The position numbers and the translations under genes were made by a program. Positions 6,320-11,384 of a stretch of DNA of 11,384 bases are shown piece after piece. This DNA comes from an uncultured Oscillospiraceae bacterium (lineage in GTDB: Bacteria > Bacillota > Clostridia > Oscillospirales > Oscillospiraceae), in the NCBI GenBank assembly GCA_934565615.1, contig CAKTIH010000072.1, positions 1 through 11,384 on the forward strand, given 5' to 3'. The first letter of the stretch is position 1; each line of letters begins with the position of its first letter. The notes beneath the pieces were generated by a model, which was not told the DNA's origin, ran no database searches, and saw nothing but the letters and a program-made list of their open reading frames with translations.

Positions 6320-7033
6320 TCACCGGTGATATATCCTGCGCACCTCGCCGGTCTCGCTGCCGTCCGGGCGGTGCAGGATCAGCGCCGGCTCTATTTTGAG
6401 CCCCGGCTTGCCGCCGCGGCGGCCCTCGACGAGGACGAGGTTCGGCGCTGCGCCCTCCCGGTGACAGACAAGGCGCAGCCGCTTCGGCTCTATGCCGTGC
6501 GCCGTCATGCAGCAGAACAGCTCCGACAGCCGCTCCGGCTTGTGGACGAAATTCACGCTCCCGCCTGTGCGGCAGAGAAAAGCCGAGGCCGCGCATATCT
6601 CCTCCATGCTGCACTGCGTCTCGCCGCGCGCGGCGGCGCGCGCCGCATCGGGCGAGAGCTTCCCGCTCCCAACAGGGAAATACGGCGGATTCGCCGCGAC
6701 AAGGTCAAAGCTCCCTGCTCTGAAAAGCTCCCGGTGCCGCCGAATATCGCCGCAGACGATATCGCTGCGCGCGTCAAATTCATTTGCGCGCATGTTCTCC
6801 TCCGCGAGCGCCGCGGCTTCCGGGACTATCTCAAGCCCCGTCATGTGCAGCCTATCCGTGCGCGCGAGCAGCAGCAGCGCGATCGCCCCGGAAGCGCAGC
6901 CGAGGTCTATGCCGCGCACAGCTCCCGCGGTGTTCACGAAATCCGCCAGAAGCACACAGTCCGTGCTGAGACGGAAATGCCCGGCCTGCGCGAAAAGCGG
7001 GCCGTTTTCCCAGAGCCGTTCAAATCCCGGCAT
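6320..7033 (-). CDS. tRNA1(Val) adenine-37 N6-methyltransferase-like protein (TrmN6/YfiC/YabB family)
   Basis: The 237-residue protein is a class I SAM-dependent methyltransferase. Motif I is DLGCASG (43-49), the acidic residue of motif II is E68 in LEIV, and the catalytic motif is NPPY (115-118), which marks N6-adenine methylation. The start of the fold, FRLSTDCVLLADF (20-32), is typical of the TrmN6 group (compare YfiC of E. coli, 245 aa, and YabB of B. subtilis, 247 aa), which modifies A37 of tRNA1(Val). The ATG at 7031-7033 is preceded by AAAGGAGC with 7-8 nt spacing. An upstream ATG at 7174 would run through the terminator and lacks conserved sequence, so I reject it. It lies downstream of the ferredoxin but is separated from it by a strong terminator. 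The substrate tRNA is inferred from family membership only. Confidence 0.88.
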   Translation of the reverse strand: MPGFERLWENGPLFAQAGHFRLSTDCVLLADFVNTAGAVRGIDLGCASGAIALLLLARTDRLHMTGLEIVPEAAALAEENMRANEFDARSDIVCGDIRRHRELFRAGSFDLVAANPPYFPVGSGKLSPDAARAAARGETQCSMEEICAASAFLCRTGGSVNFVHKPERLSELFCCMTAHGIEPKRLRLVCHREGAAPNLVLVEGRRGGKPGLKIEPALILHRPDGSETGEVRRIYHR

Positions 7034-7071
7034 GTCGACAGCTCCTTTCATTCGGTTCTTTGTCCAGCTAA

Positions 7072-7111
7072 AATAATAAAAGGGGCGATTTTTATCGCCC
7101 CTTTTATTATT
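7072..7111 (-). terminator. Strong intrinsic terminator after the ferredoxin gene
   Basis: Arms 7072-7089 and 7094-7111 are perfectly complementary (18 bp) around a TTTT loop. The GC-rich core GGGGCGAT has A-tracts and T-tracts on both sides, so it can act in both directions. It ends the minus-strand ferredoxin transcript 12 bp after its stop codon and sits about 39 bp before the methyltransferase start codon. Confidence 0.85.
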
Positions 7112-7122
7112 GTGTGCAAGCC

Positions 7123-7293
7123 TTACTGCTGGACAATAGCCTCGGCGGGGCACTGTGCAGCGCAGGAACCGCACTCAACGCACTTGTCAGCGTCGATCTC
7201 ATAGTGCAGATCGCCCATGTCGATCGCTTCAGCGGGGCACTGTGCAGCGCAGGAACCGCAGGACAGGCACTCGTCAGTGATAACAAAAGCCAT
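7123..7293 (-). CDS. 2[4Fe-4S] ferredoxin, clostridial type
   Basis: This 56-residue soluble electron carrier has two C-x2-C-x2-C-x3-C clusters: Cys 9, 12, 15, 19 and Cys 38, 41, 44, 48, each followed by PAEAI. Each motif supplies ligands for the two cubane clusters, three from one motif and the last from the other. Such proteins accept electrons from pyruvate:ferredoxin oxidoreductase and similar enzymes in anaerobes. The ATG at 7291-7293 follows ACGGAGG with good spacing; an in-frame upstream ATG at 7326 adds 11 residues not found in the family. It is monocistronic, with a promoter at 7358-7385 and a terminator just after the stop. The two halves share a 29-bp identical DNA segment. Confidence 0.95.
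   Translation of the reverse strand: MAFVITDECLSCGSCAAQCPAEAIDMGDLHYEIDADKCVECGSCAAQCPAEAIVQQ
7145..7260 (-). repeat. Pair of identical 29-bp segments encoding the two Fe-S motifs
   Basis: Positions 7145-7173 and 7232-7260 are identical, spaced by 87 bp (29 codons). They code for the CGSCAAQCPA part of each cluster motif. The ancient half-gene duplication of ferredoxin alone would not keep codons identical, so gene conversion or selection on the sequence is likely. Confidence 0.85.
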
Positions 7294-7314
7294 AGTGTTA
7301 CCTCCGTATGTTAT

Positions 7315-7342
7315 TTGACCATTCACCTCTTAGGGATATAAG
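7315..7342 (+). promoter_or_regulatory. Promoter candidate of the Clp ATPase gene
   Basis: TTGACC (7315-7320), 16 bases, then TATAAG (7337-7342); each hexamer has one mismatch. The predicted start (about 7349) almost coincides with the start of the opposite ferredoxin promoter (about 7351), so the two promoters face each other. The leader would be about 170 nt if translation begins at 7523. Confidence 0.5.
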
Positions 7343-7357
7343 GTCTCTACATGCCGT

Positions 7358-7385
7358 ATTGTATCACATCCTGCTCAAAAATCAA
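7358..7385 (-). promoter_or_regulatory. Promoter of the ferredoxin gene (extended -10)
   Basis: On the minus strand TTGATT (7385-7380), 16 bases, then TACAAT (7363-7358), preceded by TGA giving a TGn extended -10. Transcription should start near 7351, leaving a leader of about 58 nt to the ATG at 7293. Confidence 0.65.
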
Positions 7386-7396
7386 TCGCAAAATTT

Positions 7397-9790
7397 GTGA
7401 ACGATATATTTTCCATTGAAACTGGCAATAATTTTCACGCGGATCACCGGTTTCGCCTGATTCAGCAGGGCTTACGGGTGATAATCAATTATTATAAACG
7501 GCGCGCCGAGGGGGTAGTTCATATCAAAAGCAACGAAAAATTCACGCAGCGGGCAGAGCTTGCCATCGAAAACGCACGCGCAGCGGCGGGCGAGCTTGGG
7601 CACGGCTATGTCGGCACCGAGCATCTGCTGCTCGGCATCATCGCAGAAAAGGACGGCCTCGGCGCGCGTATTCTGCGCTCCCAGGGGCTTGACGGTGAGC
7701 GGCTGCGCGGTATAATCATCCGCCGCAGCGGCGTCGGCAGTCCCGCAAAGCCGAGCCAGGGGCTGACCGAACGGGCAAAGCTTGCGGTGGAGCGCGCCGC
7801 GGAGGAGGCGCGCTGCCTTCAGCAGAGCTACATCGGCACGGAGCACCTGCTGCTCGGTCTGCTGCGCCAGAGCGACTGCGGAGCCGCCGCCGTTCTGCGC
7901 GAGGCCGGCTGCGACCTCAACGATATCTACACCGACGTCATGGCCGTGTTCGGAAATCCCGATTTCCGCGGCAAGCCCCAAACGGGTGCGGCACGCAGCA
8001 CGATACGCCGCGCGGACACGCGTGTGCTCGACCAGTACAGCCGCGACCTGACCGATCTCGCGGCAGGCGGAGCCTTCGACCCCGTCGTCGGGAGGACGGA
8101 GGAGATACGCCGCGCGATACAGATCCTCTCGCGCCGCAGCAAGAATAACCCCGTGCTTGTCGGGGAGCCGGGCGTCGGCAAGACCGCCGTCGCCGAGGGG
8201 CTCGCAATGTGCGTTGCACAGGGGCAGGCCCCGGCGGAGCTTAAAAACAAGCGCATAGTGTCGCTGGATATCCCGGCGATGCTCGCGGGAACGAAGTACC
8301 GCGGCGACTTTGAGGAGCGCGTGAAGTCCGTGCTGCGCGACGTGCGCCGCGCCGGTGACATCATCCTCTTTATAGACGAGCTGCACACCATCATTGGTGC
8401 GGGCAGCGCCGAGGGTGCGATAGACGCGGCGAACATCCTCAAGCCCGCGCTCGGCCGCGGCGAGGTACAGATAATCGGCGCGACGACACCGGAGGAATAC
8501 CGGCGGCACATCGAAAAGGACGCCGCGCTCGAGCGGCGCTTCCAGCCGGTGAAGGTCGGCGAGCCTGACCGCGAGCAGACGATGGAGATGCTGCGCAGCG
8601 TGCGCACGCCGCTTGAGCGGCACCACGGTGTCAGGCTCACCGCCGGGGCGATGCGCGCGGCCTACGAGCTCTCCGTGCGGTATATAAACGACCGCTTCCT
8701 GCCGGACAAGGCGATCGACCTGCTCGATGAGGCGGCAGCCGCCGTACACGTCGCGGGAGAGCGGATAACCGTCGAGACGCAGGACGTGGCACAGGTCGTG
8801 TCCATGTGGACGGGCGTGCCCGTGACAGGGCTTGACGCGGACGAGAGCCTGCGGCTCTTAACACTGGAAAAGCAGCTGCGTGAGCGCATCATTGGGCAGG
8901 ACGAGGCCGTCTCCGCCGTGGCGCGCGCGATACGCCGCGGGCGCGTCGGGCTCAAGGACCCAGGGCGGCCGGTCGGCTCGTTTCTGTTCTTAGGGCCTAC
9001 GGGCGTCGGAAAGACGGAGCTGTGCCGCGCGCTGGCCGCGACAGTCTACGGCGACGAGGGCGCGATGATACGGCTCGACATGTCCGAGTACATGGAGAAG
9101 CACTCGGTCAGCCGCCTGATAGGCTCCCCGCCCGGCTACGTCGGCTACGAGGACGGCGGCCAGCTCACCGAGAAGGTACGGCGCAAGCCGTGGTCAGTGG
9201 TGCTGTTCGACGAGATAGAGAAGGCGCACGAGGACGTGTGGGGCATCCTGCTTCAGATCATGGACGACGGGCACCTCACTGATTCGGCTGGGCGGCGCAT
9301 CGACTTTTCAAACACGGTCATCGTCATGACCTCTAACATCGGCGCGAAGGCGATAACCGAGAACCGACCGCAGCTCGGCTTCACCGGCGGCGGTGAGCCC
9401 GACGGCGAGACCATGCGCAGCCGCGTCATGGAGGAGCTGCGCGCGACCTTTAAGCCGGAGTTTCTCAACCGCGTGGACGAGACGATAATCTTCCGTCGGC
9501 TCGGCGAGGAGGACATGCTTGAGATCACGCAGACAATGCTCACGAAGGTCGCCGAGCGCTTCAGTGCCCTCGGCCTTGAGCTGAGCGTGCCTCAGGAGAC
9601 GGTGCAGTGGCTTGCGCATGAGGGCTATGACGAGCGCTTCGGCGCAAGGCCGCTGCGCAGGACATTGCAGCACAGCCTTGAGGACACCGCGGCGGACATG
9701 CTGCTCGACGGGCGCATCGCCCGCGGCGACAAGGTCACGGCGGAGGTTGCGGCCGGCGGGATCATACTCGTCAGGGATAAAAGGGCTTGA
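7397..9790 (+). CDS. Clp Hsp100 AAA+ ATPase of the ClpC/ClpA type lacking the M-domain
   Basis: The frame is 797 codons from the GTG at 7397, but conserved sequence starts at residue 43 (IKSNEKFTQRA), giving about 755 residues. Two Clp_N repeats (47-115 and 122-190) each contain GTEHLLLG. AAA1 has Walker A GEPGVGKT (256-263), pore loop KYRG (300-303) and Walker B ILFIDE (323-328). AAA2 has Walker A GPTGVGKT (533-540), pore loop GYVG (580-583), Walker B VVLFDE (601-606), TSNIGA sensor region and GARPLRR sensor 2 (749-755). LGF at 660-662 is placed like the ClpP-binding loop (VGF in B. subtilis ClpC), so it should feed unfolded proteins to ClpP. LLDEAAAAVHV (443-451) runs almost directly into ERITVETQDVAQVVS, so the UVR/M-domain coiled coil of about 60-70 residues found in ClpC is absent, as in ClpA. 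No ctsR, mcsA or mcsB neighbours are present. The true start is uncertain. Confidence 0.92.
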   Translation: MNDIFSIETGNNFHADHRFRLIQQGLRVIINYYKRRAEGVVHIKSNEKFTQRAELAIENARAAAGELGHGYVGTEHLLLGIIAEKDGLGARILRSQGLDGERLRGIIIRRSGVGSPAKPSQGLTERAKLAVERAAEEARCLQQSYIGTEHLLLGLLRQSDCGAAAVLREAGCDLNDIYTDVMAVFGNPDFRGKPQTGAARSTIRRADTRVLDQYSRDLTDLAAGGAFDPVVGRTEEIRRAIQILSRRSKNNPVLVGEPGVGKTAVAEGLAMCVAQGQAPAELKNKRIVSLDIPAMLAGTKYRGDFEERVKSVLRDVRRAGDIILFIDELHTIIGAGSAEGAIDAANILKPALGRGEVQIIGATTPEEYRRHIEKDAALERRFQPVKVGEPDREQTMEMLRSVRTPLERHHGVRLTAGAMRAAYELSVRYINDRFLPDKAIDLLDEAAAAVHVAGERITVETQDVAQVVSMWTGVPVTGLDADESLRLLTLEKQLRERIIGQDEAVSAVARAIRRGRVGLKDPGRPVGSFLFLGPTGVGKTELCRALAATVYGDEGAMIRLDMSEYMEKHSVSRLIGSPPGYVGYEDGGQLTEKVRRKPWSVVLFDEIEKAHEDVWGILLQIMDDGHLTDSAGRRIDFSNTVIVMTSNIGAKAITENRPQLGFTGGGEPDGETMRSRVMEELRATFKPEFLNRVDETIIFRRLGEEDMLEITQTMLTKVAERFSALGLELSVPQETVQWLAHEGYDERFGARPLRRTLQHSLEDTAADMLLDGRIARGDKVTAEVAAGGIILVRDKRA
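7508..7525 (+). promoter_or_regulatory. Strong ribosome binding site before a non-standard start position of the Clp gene
   Basis: GAGGGGG (7508-7514) is the only good Shine-Dalgarno sequence in the 5' part of the frame. Eight bases later, in frame, lies ATC (7523-7525), followed by AAA AGC AAC GAA AAA TTC, where Clp proteins of this family begin. The ATC stands where an ATG is expected. Upstream GTG codons at 7397 and 7478 have no ribosome binding site. Confidence 0.5.
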
Positions 9791-9815
9791 CGCGTCGGAG
9801 TACAGCGAGTATTAT
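9787..9815 (+). promoter_or_regulatory. Promoter of the exported cysteine-rich protein gene
   Basis: TTGACG (9787-9792) is followed after exactly 17 bases by TATTAT (9810-9815). The -35 box overlaps the clp stop codon (TGA 9788-9790). This gives the downstream gene its own start near 9822, independent of clp. Confidence 0.6.
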
Positions 9816-9850
9816 TAGTAATATACTATTTAATTTACGGAGAACGCCGA

Positions 9851-11221
9851 ATGAAAAAACAGATAATCTCGCTGACCCTCTGCCTGCTGATGTTCGCTTC
9901 GATGCTCCCGGCGGCAAGCGCCGATGTGCTTGAGGATGTGCATATCGCCGACCCCGGCTCCCTTCCTGCGGCGCTTGAAGCGAACGACAAAAAAGCCGTT
10001 CTGAAAGCACTTGAGGGCGACCTTTCCGGCAATGCTGTCATTGTCGATCTCAACACCTTCAACGCCGTGGTCTTGACTCCGGCCGAAAAAGCTCTCGACA
10101 TGTATGGAACCATGCCCTATGTCGAAAACCGCGTGGTTATCGGGCTGTACGAAAATGAGCACGCCGACGCGAAGACCGCGATAAGCAAGGATACTCAGAG
10201 CTTTTATTTCTATCCTCAGAAGGGGCAGTATAAGTCCGATTTTGCCTTTGCCATCACAGCCGACCTCAGAAACCTGAAGCTGCCGGAGCGCGAGGAGCAG
10301 GAGTTCGACGCCCTGCTTGACGAGGCGCTGCGTGTGCGCGAACGCGGGTTTTACGATATAAAGGGTGAGGTCTGCTCCGGCTGCGGCACATATACCCACG
10401 AGCCCGAGGATCACTCGGTTCTGCCCTGCGGCGTCCACATGTCCTGCAATAATGACAAGAACGATATCGCGCACTACGTCCGCTGCCGCGAGTGCGGACG
10501 CATGGCCTGCGCCTGCTACTGCAACAATTATCTCTCCGCGCCGATCTGCATTGCGGTCACTGGAAGCGGTGAATACGCCGTCGCCGGGAACTTCCATGAG
10601 CTTATCTCCCTCTCCTTCGATAAGGATGCGGACGTCAAATATATAGGCCTTGAGGAAGCGCCGAAGGCCACTGCCGCCCCCAAGGCGTCGGCGGCTCCAG
10701 AGGGCACAGCGGCGGCCGAAAGTACGGCGGCTCCGGACAATACACAGGCCGAGGCAGCCGAGGGCACCGTGAAGACCTCATACCGCCCCACGGCTGAAGT
10801 CACACCGGAGGTCAAGTGCTTCGTATGCAAAAAGAGCCTCACGCTCCCTCAGGGCGTCGCCCTGAATTGCGGCAGCCACTATACCTGCCCGGAGTGCAGA
10901 GGGAAGCTGACCGGGACCGCGGAGAGCGCGCATCAGGATGTTCTTGAGTGCGGCCACTATTCCTGCGACGGCAAGAAGCACTCGACGGAGATATTCAGCG
11001 AGAGCTGCCCATACGAGCCGAAGCACCACAAGTGCGAAGGCGAAACCGGCATGCATGAGTGCTCCGACTGCGGCAAGCAGTATCCCTGCGAGGACGCCGC
11101 GCAGCACTCAAGCTGCTATATCTGCGGCCGTTCTATCTGCGTCGGCGAACACATCGACTGCGACTACTGCGGCGGCAGATGGTGCGACGGCCGCTACCAC
11201 GGCCCCGGCTCCTGCACCTGA
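9851..11221 (+). CDS. Exported cysteine-rich protein of unknown function, probable zinc binder
   Basis: I do not recognise this 456-residue protein. The ATG at 9851 follows ACGGAG with 8 nt spacing. Residues 1-24 are a signal peptide (MKKQ, hydrophobic core, ASA cleavage). Residues 25-172 have few cysteines and look like a globular alpha/beta domain. Residues 173-233 hold a first cluster of 10 Cys (175-233). Residues about 270-320 are an Ala/Thr/Pro/Glu linker. Residues 321-456 hold 19 more Cys and many His, with C-x2-C pairs at 323/326, 346/349, 404/407, 422/425 and 437/440. A motif recurs three times: LPCGVHMSC (191-199), LNCGSHYTC (338-346) and the shorter LECGHYSC (365-372). The pattern suggests several structural zinc sites of zinc-ribbon or RING-like type, which is odd for a secreted protein; disulphides are the alternative. 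There is no sorting signal or C-terminal membrane segment. It has its own promoter and terminator. Confidence 0.85.
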   Translation: MKKQIISLTLCLLMFASMLPAASADVLEDVHIADPGSLPAALEANDKKAVLKALEGDLSGNAVIVDLNTFNAVVLTPAEKALDMYGTMPYVENRVVIGLYENEHADAKTAISKDTQSFYFYPQKGQYKSDFAFAITADLRNLKLPEREEQEFDALLDEALRVRERGFYDIKGEVCSGCGTYTHEPEDHSVLPCGVHMSCNNDKNDIAHYVRCRECGRMACACYCNNYLSAPICIAVTGSGEYAVAGNFHELISLSFDKDADVKYIGLEEAPKATAAPKASAAPEGTAAAESTAAPDNTQAEAAEGTVKTSYRPTAEVTPEVKCFVCKKSLTLPQGVALNCGSHYTCPECRGKLTGTAESAHQDVLECGHYSCDGKKHSTEIFSESCPYEPKHHKCEGETGMHECSDCGKQYPCEDAAQHSSCYICGRSICVGEHIDCDYCGGRWCDGRYHGPGSCT

Positions 11222-11271
11222 CGGTATCGCCGAAGCGCGAAGGCGCAGAATAACTCCAGAATGAACATAAG

Positions 11272-11305
11272 AAAAGCCTGTAGTTTTGGTAACTACAGGC
11301 TTTTT
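11272..11305 (+). terminator. Intrinsic terminator of the cysteine-rich protein gene
   Basis: Arms 11272-11285 and 11291-11304 are a perfect 14-bp stem (AAAAGCCTGTAGTT and its complement) with a TTGGT loop and a T-tract. It lies 50 bp after the stop codon. Confidence 0.9.
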
Positions 11306-11316
11306 AAGGCTGTAAA

Positions 11317-11362
11317 CTAAAAGTTGGGGTACCTGGGTAGCTCCGGGTGCTCCAACTTTTAG
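11317..11362. other. Long hairpin of unknown role near the right edge
   Basis: CTAAAAGTTGG (11317-11327) pairs perfectly with CCAACTTTTAG (11352-11362). The interior can also pair, with wobbles, up to ACCTGG/CCGGGT around a 6-nt loop, giving about 20 stacked pairs. It sits 12 bp past a complete terminator, so it is not needed to end that transcript. It could be the edge of another mobile repeat or a terminator for a minus-strand gene outside the window; the minus strand has no good T-run after it. Confidence 0.5.
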
Positions 11363-11384
11363 CATGTTGAAAAAATAAGAGTAG

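Noticed and set aside
7034..7174. Longer start of the methyltransferase at the ATG at 7174
   Set aside because: It would read through the 18-bp-stem terminator and add residues unlike the family; the ATG at 7033 has a good ribosome binding site.
7304..7330. Possible CtsR operator (GGTCAAA on the minus strand) at the clp promoter
   Set aside because: Only one heptamer is present; the second, at the required spacing, is missing on both sides.
7472..8749. Minus-strand open frame of 425 codons opposite the Clp gene
   Set aside because: It is a shadow of the GC-rich clp coding strand, which carries all Walker and pore-loop motifs.
11108..11365. Minus-strand 85-codon frame at the right edge
   Set aside because: It is opposite the end of the cysteine-rich gene and its terminator, has low-complexity Ala/Val sequence and no ribosome binding site.

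Overview
The window looks like chromosomal DNA of a GC-rich, endospore-forming, anaerobic member of the Clostridia (Oscillospiraceae-like). The lineage is inferred from a spmA-spmB spore maturation pair, an AbrB/SpoVT-type regulator, a clostridial 2[4Fe-4S] ferredoxin, a Gram-positive Cna_B-repeat surface protein and Firmicutes-style Shine-Dalgarno and sigma-A-like promoter sequences. No rRNA, tRNA, CRISPR array or transposase gene was seen.

Layout. (1) Positions 1-4141, minus strand: a very large secreted surface protein (signal peptide, Asp/Asn/Gly linker, long extracellular region, SpaA/Cna_B-type isopeptide modules). It runs off the left edge and is broken by a frameshift near 1645. A near-consensus promoter sits at 4274-4302. 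(2) 4373-5472, minus: overlapping spmB and spmA. (3) 5594-5842, plus: a small AbrB-type regulator with a C-terminal four-cysteine knuckle, divergent from spmA. (4) 5860-6295: a roughly 436-bp non-coding element with about 64-bp imperfect terminal inverted repeats and a series of strong hairpins, lying between two convergent genes; it resembles a MITE. (5) 6320-7033, minus: a tRNA1(Val) A37 N6-methyltransferase-like gene, separated by an 18-bp-stem terminator from (6) 7123-7293, minus: a 56-residue ferredoxin. (7) 7397-9790, plus: a Clp Hsp100 ATPase of the ClpA/ClpC type, which lacks the ClpC middle domain and has no ordinary start codon at the conserved N-terminus. (8) 9851-11221, plus: an exported cysteine-rich protein of unknown function with its own promoter and a strong terminator. 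A second long hairpin of unknown role lies at 11317-11362.

How the genes work together. spmA/spmB and probably the AbrB-type regulator belong to sporulation or transition-state physiology. The ferredoxin and the Clp ATPase are divergent and appear to share one control region with face-to-face promoters. The other genes look like independent units. The items that most deserve a second look are the inverted-repeat element, the cysteine-rich exported protein, the M-domain-less Clp ATPase with its odd start, and the frameshifted repeat-rich adhesin. All calls come from reading the sequence by eye; no database search was run.
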